Positions 25,497 to 33,392 of a stretch of 64,000 nucleotides of DNA are shown here, one piece after another. Source of the stretch: an uncultured Propionibacteriaceae bacterium (GTDB lineage: Bacteria > Actinomycetota > Actinomycetes > Propionibacteriales > Propionibacteriaceae); NCBI GenBank assembly GCA_937926975.1, contig CALBCJ010000004.1, forward strand, positions 1-64,000. Direction: 5' to 3'. How positions within the stretch are numbered: position 1 is the stretch's first letter; the number at the start of each line of letters is the position of its first letter. The notes under the pieces were generated by a model. That model searched no databases and had not been told where the DNA came from. It saw nothing but the letters and a program-made list of their open reading frames with translations. A program made the position numbers and the translations under genes.

Positions 25497-26744
25497 TTAG
25501 GAGGGCCAGGTGATCTTGAGATCGGGGGTCAGCATGTCGATGGTCGGGAACTTCAGCGGGGCGTGGGCTTTACAGGTGGTCGCGACGCCGTTCTTGGTGC
25601 AGCCCAGCGTGGTGGTCACCTGAGGCAGCATCCCACCCGGGCTGACCAGGTTCGGCTTGTCCTTGTCGAGCGTCAGCGGGAACTTGTCGATCTTGGCCAT
25701 CTCCTCCGGGGTGGAGGTGCGCTTCACGGTGCCCTCGGTGAGCACGAGACCGGGCTCCTGGATCGTGACTGCCTTCCCACAGGTCCAGGCCAGGGTCGTC
25801 TCCGCCAGGCAGGCCGTCACGGACTCCTTGATCTTCGCCCGAGCGGCGGTCTCTCCGGCCTCGGACAGCCGAGGTGCCGGGGTGAAGTGCGAGCGGCCCG
25901 AGTGTGCGATGAAGGTTGCCTTGGCAGGATCGACTGTGAAGTTCGGGTTGTCGAAGCCCACCGTGTACCCACCGGGCAGAACGAGGGGCTGGGCGCTGGC
26001 GGGCTTCGCCCCGTTCAGAGTGACCGGCAGGCCCGCGTACTCGCGGAGGTCCAGCGTGGGCAGCTCGGTCTTGAGCGTGACGCGGGCGGAGGAGCTGTCC
26101 GGGACCGTGGCCACGAGCTCTAGAGAGTCCGACCGGCCACCGACATTGAACTTCGCCATGTACTTGAAGCCGCTCCCCAGGTACGTGACGTCGGTGATGG
26201 GGGCCTTCTTCACTGCGGCCGGCAGCGCGTCGTCGGTGATCAGGCTCTGGTCTGCCCCGGGGTCCAGCTCCAGGTAGGCCTTGACCTTCGTGGTGTTGCC
26301 GGCGGCGTACGCCTTCATGAAGTCCTTGACGGCGTCCGCGGCCCGCTGCTCGGGAGTCCGGTAGAGCACCAGCACGCCGATGGTGGTGCCGATCACGGCG
26401 AGCACGAGCACCCCGATCCCGATCAGCAGGCCAGTGGAAGCCTTCTTCTTCGGCTTGCCGGGGCCGGGCTGTGAGCCGTCTGGGGCCTGCGGCTGGGGAC
26501 CGGGCGGCGGCTGAGGCGGAGCCCCTGCGGACTGGACGCCCGGGCCGGCGATGAGCGGACCGTACGAGGGCACCTGCTGGCCGGTGCCGGGAAGTGCGCC
26601 GTACGGGGACCCAGGCTGACCAGCGAGCGGAGCCTGGAAGTCTGGGCCGCTGCCGGGCCCGGCGTCAGGGGTCAGGAAGTCGGGCCCCGTGCTGGGGGCG
26701 GAGTGCCCGGGCAGCGGGCCCTGGGGAAACTGCTGGGAGCTCAT
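25497..26744 (-). CDS. Membrane-anchored surface protein, paralog C of three
   Basis: A protein of 415 residues with the same layout as A and B. A Gly/Pro/Gln-rich cytoplasmic part (1-120) precedes one transmembrane helix (GLLIGIGVLVLAVIGTTIGVLVLY). The outside domain starts DAVKDFMKAYAAGNTTKVKAYLEL, contains LPGGYTVGFDNPNF and ends with the cysteine pair ACLAETTLAWTCG and a short C-terminal domain with two more cysteines (CTKNGVATTC), also found in paralog B. It is closest to B by eye. ATG 26744 follows GAGGAGG in the shared leader. The divergent gene upstream encodes a zinc-ribbon membrane protein. Confidence 0.75.
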   Translation of the reverse strand: MSSQQFPQGPLPGHSAPSTGPDFLTPDAGPGSGPDFQAPLAGQPGSPYGALPGTGQQVPSYGPLIAGPGVQSAGAPPQPPPGPQPQAPDGSQPGPGKPKKKASTGLLIGIGVLVLAVIGTTIGVLVLYRTPEQRAADAVKDFMKAYAAGNTTKVKAYLELDPGADQSLITDDALPAAVKKAPITDVTYLGSGFKYMAKFNVGGRSDSLELVATVPDSSSARVTLKTELPTLDLREYAGLPVTLNGAKPASAQPLVLPGGYTVGFDNPNFTVDPAKATFIAHSGRSHFTPAPRLSEAGETAARAKIKESVTACLAETTLAWTCGKAVTIQEPGLVLTEGTVKRTSTPEEMAKIDKFPLTLDKDKPNLVSPGGMLPQVTTTLGCTKNGVATTCKAHAPLKFPTIDMLTPDLKITWPS

Positions 26745-26757
26745 GCACCACCTCCTC

Positions 26758-26780
26758 GGGTCTCGACCCTCGTCACCCTA
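26758..26780 (-). promoter_or_regulatory. Shared promoter/leader block, copy C
   Basis: Minus strand: TAGGGT -10 (26775-26780), five bases, dyad GGGTCGAGACCC (26758-26769), then GAGGAGG and ATG 26744. If transcription starts seven bases after the -10, the mRNA begins with the dyad, so a tiny hairpin would cap the 5' end just before the ribosome site. Confidence 0.55.
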
Positions 26781-26986
26781 CCTGCGGCAGCGCCGCTGCG
26801 AGAGAGCTTGGGGGGTTCTGGTCCTGGCCCGCGGGTCTGCCTGGGGTGCGGCGCCCGTGGTGTCTGCCCGGGCGGGGCTGTCTGGGGGGAGCGACGACCG
26901 CGTCCCGGGCCAGCAGGGGGGCCAGGGAGGCGCGGCCCTCGCTGGTGGGACCATAGGGGAGGTTGTGCCCCGAACGAGGAGGTGTG

Positions 26987-28138
26987 ATGCCTTGCCCCAA
27001 CTGTGACCGCGAGCTGGACGGGACCGCGTTCTGCCCTGCTTGCGGGCACCCGGCCGGCACGAGCAAAGCCTTTGCGGTGAAACCAAACGAGACCGTGTCC
27101 TCGCTGCGGCTGGTGTCGACGATCATGCCGTACGGGGCGACTCGCGCCCCCGCCACGTACGTGTGGTGCCTGGCGCTCGCGCTGCTGGCCATGCTGCTCG
27201 CCTCGCTCACCGGGGCCGTGGGTGCGGCCGTGCTGCTGGCGGCCCTGGCGATCCCGATCGTGTACGTGGTCTACCTCTACGACGTCAACCAGTGGGAGGA
27301 GCAGCCGCTGCTGGTGACCGGGGTCGCCTTCCTGATGACCGGCACCCTGGCCGCGGCCTGGACCATGGCCTGGCTGGCGCTGCGCGGGAGCACCGTGAAC
27401 ACCGAGGGCATGTCTGGGCTGGACGGCACGGCGGGGCCCAGCCTGAGCCTGGTCGAGGTGCTGGTGCCGGTGCTGCTGGTCCCGGTCGTCGGTGAGCTGG
27501 TCCGCCAGGTCGCGCCCGTGCTGCTGGCCAGCCGCCCCCAGTTCGACGACCTCATCGACGGGCTCACCTTCGGGGTCATCGCGGGCGTCTCGTACGCGAC
27601 CGCCGACACCCTGGTCAAGCACGGGAGCCTGCTCACCCAGGGCTTCACCGGGCTCGTCGACGCCCCTACCTGGATGTCGCTGCTGTTTCTCGAAGGATTC
27701 GTGAAGCCGCTGGTGATGGGGACGGCGACCGGCCTAGCGGGGGCGGAGTTCTCCGGCCTGGGCCGCGGCTACGACGGCTTCACCGGCCGCTACTGGCGGC
27801 GGGTCGTCGGGGCGGTGCTGGCCAACGCCCTGTACGCGGGCGGGGCCCTGGTGCTGCTGCGCTGGCCCGGCGGGGTGCTGGGCTTCGTGCTCTGCAGCCT
27901 GTGGGGCCTGGCGATCCTCGCGGTCCTGATCCTGCGGCTGCGCCGGGCGCTCCAGCTCGGCCTGACGGAGGCCGCCCTGGAGTCCGCCGCCCGCCGGCAG
28001 GGAGTCGGCGAGGGGCCCTTGTCGCACTGTGAGGCCTGTGAGATGCCGCTGCTGCCGGGAGCGGCTTTCTGCGGCGGCTGCGGCAAGGCCGTCCGCGCGA
28101 CCGCCAAGCCCCGTTCCCACGTGGAGGTGACCCGATGA
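26987..28138 (+). CDS. PrsW-like integral membrane protein flanked by two zinc ribbons
   Basis: A protein of 383 residues. It begins with a zinc ribbon (CPNCDRELDGTAFCPACG) and ends with another (CEACEMPLLPGAAFCGGCG). In between are about eight hydrophobic segments. The middle resembles PrsW-family membrane peptidases: QWEEQPLLVTG, a segment GELVRQVAPVL where the family has EExxK, and DDLIDGLTFGVIAGVSYATADTL where it has a Gly-rich helix followed by EN. The expected catalytic Glu pair and Glu-Asn are therefore replaced, so it may be an inactive homologue. ATG 26987 has GAGGAGG upstream. The stop overlaps the next gene by four bases (ATGA), so the two work together. Divergent from paralog C. 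Confidence 0.65.
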   Translation: MPCPNCDRELDGTAFCPACGHPAGTSKAFAVKPNETVSSLRLVSTIMPYGATRAPATYVWCLALALLAMLLASLTGAVGAAVLLAALAIPIVYVVYLYDVNQWEEQPLLVTGVAFLMTGTLAAAWTMAWLALRGSTVNTEGMSGLDGTAGPSLSLVEVLVPVLLVPVVGELVRQVAPVLLASRPQFDDLIDGLTFGVIAGVSYATADTLVKHGSLLTQGFTGLVDAPTWMSLLFLEGFVKPLVMGTATGLAGAEFSGLGRGYDGFTGRYWRRVVGAVLANALYAGGALVLLRWPGGVLGFVLCSLWGLAILAVLILRLRRALQLGLTEAALESAARRQGVGEGPLSHCEACEMPLLPGAAFCGGCGKAVRATAKPRSHVEVTR

Positions 28139-29136
28139 GCAGCCTCGGACCGTACGGCAGTCAGCCTGGTCCGTACGGAAACCAGCCCAGCCCGTACGGG
28201 CAGGGCAGTCCGGGTGAGTACCCGGGCCGGTACGGGCAGGGCTCGTACGGCAGCCAGTACGGCCAGAGCGGTGGGCAGCCAGGCCCGTACCCCTCGGGTG
28301 GGGCCTACCCGCCAGCACCTCCGGCGCCGAACCAGTACCAGACGCACGTGGGCGGTACCCCTCCGCAGGCGCCGCCACCGTGGAACCCGTCGGGGCAGAC
28401 CTGGGGAGGGAATGCGCGGCTCGGCACCTGGGCCGCGGCGCAGCCTCAGCCGCAGCCCCAGCCGGCTCCGAAGCCGCCGACGCCGCGGCGCCAGGTCAAC
28501 GCCAAGCAGATCGGGGTTGCCGCGCTGGTGGTGCTGCTCGTGGCCGTCGTCGGGGTCGCCGCCGGGATCATCATCAAGAACACCGGCTCGAAGCCCGACC
28601 CCGTGCCTGCCCCGGTCCCGTCGCCCTCGCCTACCCCTACCCCCACGTCCAACCACGGCCGGCAGGTGACGGTCTTCCAGGACCTGGTGGTGGAGTGGCC
28701 GGAGGGCTGGAACGTTCAGGAAAAGAAGCCCGACAAGGGCAGAGTGAGCTTCCACTACGGCAAGGGGCAGGTCTGGGCGCAGGTCTTCGTGGCCACCAAC
28801 AACCCGCCCTGGGACGCAGCGCACAAGTGCAACAACGTCTTGAACAACTGGGGCCAGGACCCGGCTAAGTACAACCTCACCAACGTCCAGGTGACGGTGG
28901 AGCCGACCCGGGTGCCTGCTGCGGAGGGGTTCAGCATCGGCCGGTGCGCGCTGAGCGGGATCTACGTCAAGGACGTGTCCCGCCTGCGCCACTACTCCTG
29001 GTACGGGGTCTACCGCACCTCTGACGGGCTCAACATGTGGCTGCTGATGGAGCAGGTGGACGGCTCCGGGGCGCCGGCGGCCGACATTGAGTTCTTCCAG
29101 CAGCAGGTGGTCAAGGCGATCACCACGGCCCCCTGA
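28135..29136 (+). CDS. Membrane-anchored protein with Gly/Tyr-rich N-terminal repeats
   Basis: A protein of 333 residues. The first 60 residues are repeats of GPYGxQPGPYG type, then a proline-rich stretch, one transmembrane helix (IGVAALVVLLVAVVGVAAGIII), a Pro/Ser/Thr linker and an outside domain of about 155 residues. That domain (VTVFQDLVVEWPEGWNVQEK) resembles small PsbP/DUF1795-like domains and has one cysteine pair candidate (CNNVLN, RCALSG). Its architecture matches the paralogs on the other strand, though the outside domain differs. Coupled to the upstream membrane protein by a 4-bp overlap. Role unknown; likely a surface component assembled or processed with its partner. Confidence 0.7.
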   Translation: MSSLGPYGSQPGPYGNQPSPYGQGSPGEYPGRYGQGSYGSQYGQSGGQPGPYPSGGAYPPAPPAPNQYQTHVGGTPPQAPPPWNPSGQTWGGNARLGTWAAAQPQPQPQPAPKPPTPRRQVNAKQIGVAALVVLLVAVVGVAAGIIIKNTGSKPDPVPAPVPSPSPTPTPTSNHGRQVTVFQDLVVEWPEGWNVQEKKPDKGRVSFHYGKGQVWAQVFVATNNPPWDAAHKCNNVLNNWGQDPAKYNLTNVQVTVEPTRVPAAEGFSIGRCALSGIYVKDVSRLRHYSWYGVYRTSDGLNMWLLMEQVDGSGAPAADIEFFQQQVVKAITTAP

Positions 29137-29145
29137 GCCGGGCCG

Positions 29146-29151
29146 TAGACT
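29146..29151 (+). promoter_or_regulatory. -10 element for leaderless glycosyltransferase gene
   Basis: TAGACT, seven bases, GTG 29159. It lies just after the stop of the preceding gene. No clear -35. Confidence 0.45.
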
Positions 29152-29158
29152 CGCCGCC

Positions 29159-30253
29159 GTGAAGGTTCGCCAGCTCAGTACGGTGCACGCGGTCGGGGAC
29201 ACCCGGGTGCTGCACAAGGAGTGCAAGTCGCTGCTGGCGGCCGGGTACGACGTGGCGCTGATCGCCTCCCACCAGGGCGACGAGGTGGTGGAGGGGGTCC
29301 CGGTGCTGGGCATCGGGACCGCCCCGAACCGGCTCTGGCGGATGACGGTGTCGGCTGCCCGGCTGCTGCGCCGGGCGCTCGCCGAGGACGCCGACATCTA
29401 CCACTTCCACGACCCGGAGCTGATCGGGGTCGGGCTGCTGTTGCGGTTGCGGGGCAAGAAGGTCGTGTACGACGTGCACGAGGACGTCCCGAAGCAGATC
29501 ATGAACAAGTTCTGGATCGCCGAGCCGTTCAAGCGGCCGCTGGCGCTGGCCGCGACCCTGGCCGAGAAGGCGGCCGCGGCGGGCCTGTCGGGAGTTGTCA
29601 CCGCGACCCCGTCGATCGCCGAGAAGTTCCCGCCGGGCAAGACCGTGGTGGTGCAGAACTTTCCCGAGGCCGACCTGGCCGACGAGGTGAGTGACACGCC
29701 GTTCCCGAAGCGCCGCAACGCTTTTGTGTACGTGGGCGGGCTGTCGGAGCAGCAGGGCCTGTTCGAGATGCTGGACGCCTTCACCCGGCTCCCCGACGGG
29801 CTGACCGGCGTGCTGGCCGGGAAGTTCAAGCAGAAGGAGCGCGAGGCCCGGGCCCATCCCGGCTGGTCCCGGGTCCGCTACCCCGGCGTGGTCGGGCGTA
29901 CCCAGGTGGTCCGCGAGCTGCGGGACGCGGTCTGCGGCCTGGTGCTCGACCACCCGATCACGAACTACGTCGACGCGTACTCCACCAAGATGTTCGAGTA
30001 CCTCGCCTGCGGGATCCCGGTGATCTGCTCGGACTTCCCGCTCTGGGTCGAGCTGGTTGAGCGCTACCAGTGCGGAGTCGCCCTCGACCCCTTCGACACC
30101 GAGCAGGTCGCCGAGTGGATTCTGCGCTACCACACCGACCCCGAGCTCGCCCGTACGCACGGCGAGAACGGCCGCCGCGCGATCGCCGACCACCTGAACT
30201 GGCGCATCGAGTTCGCCAAGCTGAGTGACCTGTACGGGAGGATCTGCCCGTAA
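29159..30253 (+). CDS. Glycosyltransferase, GT4 family
   Basis: A cytoplasmic protein of 364 residues with a GT-B fold. N-terminal Rossmann half: HAVGDTRVLHKECKSLLAAGYDVALIA, and YHFHDPELI with GKKVVYDVHEDVPKQI, typical of GT4 enzymes. C-terminal half: FVYVGGLSEQQGLFEMLDAF and STKMFEYLACGIPVICSDFP, where the E of FEYLACG binds the sugar nucleotide. The N-terminal HEDVPKQI pattern is shared with transferases that build lipopolysaccharide-like or wall glycans. Acceptor and donor cannot be read from sequence. GTG 29159 was chosen because it starts a good Rossmann strand and has a leaderless promoter. Confidence 0.85.
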   Translation: MKVRQLSTVHAVGDTRVLHKECKSLLAAGYDVALIASHQGDEVVEGVPVLGIGTAPNRLWRMTVSAARLLRRALAEDADIYHFHDPELIGVGLLLRLRGKKVVYDVHEDVPKQIMNKFWIAEPFKRPLALAATLAEKAAAAGLSGVVTATPSIAEKFPPGKTVVVQNFPEADLADEVSDTPFPKRRNAFVYVGGLSEQQGLFEMLDAFTRLPDGLTGVLAGKFKQKEREARAHPGWSRVRYPGVVGRTQVVRELRDAVCGLVLDHPITNYVDAYSTKMFEYLACGIPVICSDFPLWVELVERYQCGVALDPFDTEQVAEWILRYHTDPELARTHGENGRRAIADHLNWRIEFAKLSDLYGRICP

Positions 30254-30269
30254 GGACGCGGCCGACCCG

Positions 30270-30821
30270 TCAAGAGCGGGGAGGGAACTTCCCGGTCTTG
30301 AACATCTGGTAGTCGTAGCGCATGTAGTCGACCATTGCGAGGAAGTACTCCTCGAAGGTGGGGTACTCGTCGATGACCTCGCCGGCCAGCCACAGGACTC
30401 GGCCTGGTCGGTCTGCTGGGGGGCGGACCAGGAGGAAGAGGTCGGACTGCTGGTCTGTGGCGCCGACTGGGAGCACGCTGTCGCGGTCGAGGCCGAGGGA
30501 GGCCAGGATCCCGGTCTCAACGGCGGAGTCGAGGTACTCCTGGGCTGCTGGAGTGTGCCCACCGCCGAGCAGCTCGGGTGTTCCGAACAGGTCCACGTCC
30601 TGGTGGAAGTGCTCCCAGCCGTCTGCGCGGAGCAGGAACTGCCGGTACTGCTCGTCCAGGCGGAACCCCAGTGCCTGCTCGGTCTTCTCGACCGCTGTAG
30701 GGGTGGCGGCCACGCGCGGGAAGTCGTACTGCCACAGGGGAGTGGTGTCGACCTCTTGCAGCGCCTGCCGTACGAGGACCGCGACCGCGATCTCGTCCTC
30801 CCACCTGAACCTTTCAGTCAT
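30270..30821 (-). CDS. SMI1/KNR4 (SUKH)-family immunity protein
   Basis: A protein of 183 residues. The SUKH pattern is present: ATPTAVEKTEQALGFRLDEQYRQFLLRADGWEHF, followed by DLFGTPEL and the C-terminal FEEYFLAMVDYM. SUKH proteins neutralise toxins of contact-dependent or ESX-type systems by direct binding. It overlaps the upstream toxin gene by four bases (ATGA), the expected toxin-then-immunity order. It ends facing the GT4 gene with a gap of 16 bp. It should protect the cell from the protein encoded at 30818-31351. Confidence 0.85.
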   Translation of the reverse strand: MTERFRWEDEIAVAVLVRQALQEVDTTPLWQYDFPRVAATPTAVEKTEQALGFRLDEQYRQFLLRADGWEHFHQDVDLFGTPELLGGGHTPAAQEYLDSAVETGILASLGLDRDSVLPVGATDQQSDLFLLVRPPADRPGRVLWLAGEVIDEYPTFEEYFLAMVDYMRYDYQMFKTGKFPPRS

Positions 30822-31351
30822 GTCATTCTTCCCCCGTAGACAAACTTCGTAGGCATAAAGCCTACCGGATAAGCGTTTGACTGTCCCCCTACGCTAGTGT
30901 TCACGCGGCCATCCTGCGCGTCCCAGCTGGGTGGTGTAGGCTTTCCTGTCCAAGTGGTGTCGGGTACATGTGCTGCATGTTTTCCAGTATACGCTGCTGG
31001 GTTGGCTGCCCGCTCGGCCCGAGCGGCTGCCGATGCTTGGTCTCTCAGAGTGCCCTTGGTGGAGACTCTTCCGGTGGGTGAGAGCTGCCCTGCTTTGAGT
31101 GCCCTATTACTGCCGGCTACGTACCGCTTGACCTGAGCGATCTGGTCGGGGGTTGCGTTTTTGGGGGCTCTAACGACGACGGGTCCGCTCATCGCCGGAG
31201 GCGCCGATGTGGGCTTCGGGGTGGCTGGTGGCTTTGGTGTCTGATGCGGAAGGGCCCCGGGTGGTTTCTTCGTGGGCGGTTTGAGGTCCTTGGTGAGCTT
31301 CTTGAATGGTCCGCGGAGTCCTTTGGCGGTGGCGCTGAGTCGTTTGGCCAT
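30818..31351 (-). CDS. Putative ESX-exported toxin C-terminal module
   Basis: A protein of 177 residues. The first 55 are basic and proline-rich (KKLTKDLKPPTKKPPGA), a linker typical before toxin modules. The C-terminal 70 residues (about 108-177) form the likely toxin domain, with HAAHVPDTTWTGK and PSWDAQDGRVNTSVGGQSNAYP; the histidines may be catalytic, but I do not recognise the fold. Context makes the call: the immunity gene follows with a 4-bp overlap. The ATG lies in the same frame as the upstream 152-residue gene, just two codons after its TAG stop (TAG ACC ATG). There is no good ribosome site, so it may be read as the continuation of that protein or by re-initiation. Confidence 0.6.
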   Translation of the reverse strand: MAKRLSATAKGLRGPFKKLTKDLKPPTKKPPGALPHQTPKPPATPKPTSAPPAMSGPVVVRAPKNATPDQIAQVKRYVAGSNRALKAGQLSPTGRVSTKGTLRDQASAAARAERAANPAAYTGKHAAHVPDTTWTGKPTPPSWDAQDGRVNTSVGGQSNAYPVGFMPTKFVYGGRMT

Positions 31352-31354
31352 GGT

Positions 31355-31813
31355 CTACTCTGCGAGGAGCTTGGCGAGGGCGTAGCTGATGGCTTCGTTG
31401 ATGGCCCACTCGACGGCTCGCTTGGCGGCGAATGAGACGGGGCCGGCGGCGATGGCGGGGGCGATCAGTCCGAGCTGGAACAGGACGACGCCTTTGAGGA
31501 CGACGACGGTGTAGGCGCAGAAGTCGCAGCCGGTGGCGGCGACTTCGCAGGCGTGGGAGAAGCGGACGAGTGCTTCGGAGTCAGAGTCGTGGTCGGAGAC
31601 GAACCGGGCGAAGGCGTCAGTGGCGGGGCCGTGGTTGTGGTCTGTGACGTGGCGGACGGCGGCGAGAACGTCAGCGTGGGCGGTGTCCATGGTGGTGTCC
31701 AGGGACTTGAGGTGGTCGGCCCACTGGTGGAGGACGTCTTCGTTGGTCTGGGGGAAGTCGTACCCGAGGTAGGAGATGGCCTGGACGAGCCTGCCTGGCA
31801 GGGTGAGGGCCAT
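31355..31813 (-). CDS. Helical carrier protein of ESX-type toxin operon
   Basis: A protein of 152 residues. The first 110 are alpha-helical (LHQWADHLKSLDTTMDTAHADVLAAVRHVTDHN), like LXG/WXG100-type trafficking domains. The C-terminus has a hydrophobic segment (VVVLKGVVLFQLGLIAPAIAAG) and ends in LAKLLAE. Three cysteines cluster at CEVAATGCDFC. The gene starts two bases after the stop of the small ESX gene, and it ends at an amber codon. The next gene begins in the same frame two codons later, so carrier and toxin would be a single 330-residue protein apart from that codon. Confidence 0.65.
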   Translation of the reverse strand: MALTLPGRLVQAISYLGYDFPQTNEDVLHQWADHLKSLDTTMDTAHADVLAAVRHVTDHNHGPATDAFARFVSDHDSDSEALVRFSHACEVAATGCDFCAYTVVVLKGVVLFQLGLIAPAIAAGPVSFAAKRAVEWAINEAISYALAKLLAE

Positions 31814-31815
31814 GG

Positions 31816-32142
31816 TCAGAGCTCCTTGGTGATCTGGCTGGCCAGGTCGGCCTGGGCGTCTTCGAGGGCCTGGTAGGTGTCGCCGGTCCCGATCATGGCG
31901 TTCCCGACCCCGGTCATGGAGTCGGCCAGGTCAGCGCAGGCGGCCTCGAAGGCTTCCTTGACGGCGGGGACGACGAGTGCGAGGGCAGCGTCGACAAGGT
32001 GCTGGCCCTGGTTGCAGCCGAGCGCGTTCACGTCGAGGGCGCTCAGGTGCCGGACGACGCCGGACACGAGGTCGGTGCCGGCGTCTCGGTACGCCTGCCC
32101 ACCGCGGCGCCAGGTTTGGGGACTGAACCTGATCTCGCTCAT
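31816..32142 (-). CDS. ESX-like (WXG100-type) small helical protein
   Basis: A protein of 108 residues, all helical with a central break (NALGCNQGQHL). The size, alternating hydrophobic pattern and N-terminal RFSPQTWRRGGQAYRDAGTDL fit the WXG100 family, although a strict WxG is not visible. Such proteins pair with LXG-type partners and carry them to the type VII secretion ATPase. It overlaps the upstream gene by four bases and precedes the carrier gene by two bases, so the four genes form a tight operon. No EccC or membrane ESX component is in the window, so export must use machinery encoded elsewhere. Confidence 0.6.
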   Translation of the reverse strand: MSEIRFSPQTWRRGGQAYRDAGTDLVSGVVRHLSALDVNALGCNQGQHLVDAALALVVPAVKEAFEAACADLADSMTGVGNAMIGTGDTYQALEDAQADLASQITKEL

Positions 32143-32552
32143 GTGTGTCGCTCCAGCCGCTCGACAGCCTTCTCGTAGGCGCCCCGGAACTCTCCAGACA
32201 GCTCTCGCAGCCCTGCGGCGACCTCGCCCATGGGGGTGTAGGCCTCTTGCGCGGCAGCGAGCTCCTCGGCCCAGTACCGTTCCAGGGTCACGTTCACTGC
32301 CTCGGCCACGGCCTGCTCGATCTCGCTCAGCTCGGGCATAGACGCCGCGTACCAGCCGTCGTCAATGCGGATCGACGCGACCTTGAAGTCCCTGACCGTG
32401 ACGACCACGTGCTCGTCCCGGTCCGAGCCAGACAGGACCCGGTTGCTGGACAAGGCCCACTCCTCGGGCGGGGTGTCCGGCAGAGTCTGAGACCAGGCCT
32501 CGACGCGCTCCGTCAGCTTATCGAACATGTCAGGCATCTCAGATCCAGCCAT
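32139..32552 (-). CDS. YbaB/EbfC-like protein at the head of the ESX toxin operon
   Basis: A protein of 137 residues. The middle (SSNRVLSGSDRDEHVVVTVRDFKVASIRIDD) and following helix (LSEIEQAVAEAVNVTLERYWAEE) match YbaB/EbfC-type proteins, which elsewhere bind DNA. Related proteins often head ESX toxin loci in actinomycetes, where they may be accessory or chaperone proteins rather than nucleoid proteins. I take ATG 32552, which follows GGAGG at 11 bases; later starts at MPDMF are possible. A TAGGGT -10 lies about 27 bases upstream. First gene of the five-gene toxin operon. Confidence 0.6.
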   Translation of the reverse strand: MAGSEMPDMFDKLTERVEAWSQTLPDTPPEEWALSSNRVLSGSDRDEHVVVTVRDFKVASIRIDDGWYAASMPELSEIEQAVAEAVNVTLERYWAEELAAAQEAYTPMGEVAAGLRELSGEFRGAYEKAVERLERHT

Positions 32553-32578
32553 CGCCGTCTCAACCTCCAATAGCGACG

Positions 32579-32584
32579 ACCCTA
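32579..32584 (-). promoter_or_regulatory. -10 element (TAGGGT) for ESX toxin operon
   Basis: TAGGGT on the minus strand, 26 bases before ATG 32552. The same hexamer serves several genes in this window. No clear -35. Confidence 0.4.
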
Positions 32585-32735
32585 ACAAAGAGTGACCTGC
32601 TCTGCTCGGCTTCAGGAAGATCTGCCAGCGATCTGTGGTATACCCGCCCCAACCCTGCCTCCACCGTGCCTTCTGAGCAATCCGGCGCTGAGGTGCTGCC
32701 GTTCGCTCCTGGCTCTGGCTGGGACTCGCTGGTGC

Positions 32736-33392
32736 TCAGACCGGGTCCGGTCCGCACCAGGCGATCTGGTCCAGGATCGACAGGCGGGGCTCGAAGGGGC
32801 GTCCGCCCTGGTCGTACGGGGGTGGGGTGAAGCTGTGGTAGCTGACGCCGATTCCGCGGCCGGTGAACAGGGACTCGTCCAGGTAGGTCCGCCCGGACGG
32901 GCCGGACAGGTACGTGTCGCCGCCCAGCTCGGCCACGATGTCAGCCAGCAGCTGGCCAGACGAGCCGCGGGCGGCCAGGGTCGAGGCCCGGACCAGGGGG
33001 GTAGACCAGCCGAGGTAGTCGACGGTCCGCTGCAGCAGGTCGCAGCACAGGTCGGCGAGCCGGGTCTGCTGCGCCTCGTACGTGGCCTCCAGCAGGCTGA
33101 GAACGTCGGCCAGGTGCGGGGCGCGGGCGTAGCGGGACTGGATGGTCTTCAGGTGGTCACTGCGCCAGGGGCGGGTCTCGTTGGTCTCGACGTCGCAGGT
33201 CAGCTGCCCGGAGCGGCCCTTGGTGAGCACCGGCACCGTCAGCCAGGTCCCGCCCTGGATCTGGACCCGGTTGCCGTACGAGCCCTTGCTGAACGGGACC
33301 GTGTCCAGCAGCACGAACACGTCAGCCTGCCGCATCTTGTCGAAGAAGCCAGTCCAGGGGGCGAAGTTGGGCTGGTGGATGGTGACGATCAC
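32736..33392 (-). CDS. WbqC-family protein
   Basis: A protein of 218 residues. The N-terminus (VIVTIHQPNFAPWTGFFDKM) with the following VFVLLDTVPFSKGSYGNRVQI is the WbqC signature. WbqC-family genes sit in polysaccharide clusters, often beside PIG-L deacetylases or aminosugar genes, and are thought to act in sugar modification or glycan assembly; the reaction is not established. The start is a GTG at 33392 that overlaps the deacetylase stop by four bases (GTGA), so the pair is coupled. A longer reading upstream would run through the deacetylase gene in the wrong frame and is not real. Confidence 0.85.
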   Translation of the reverse strand: MIVTIHQPNFAPWTGFFDKMRQADVFVLLDTVPFSKGSYGNRVQIQGGTWLTVPVLTKGRSGQLTCDVETNETRPWRSDHLKTIQSRYARAPHLADVLSLLEATYEAQQTRLADLCCDLLQRTVDYLGWSTPLVRASTLAARGSSGQLLADIVAELGGDTYLSGPSGRTYLDESLFTGRGIGVSYHSFTPPPYDQGGRPFEPRLSILDQIAWCGPDPV

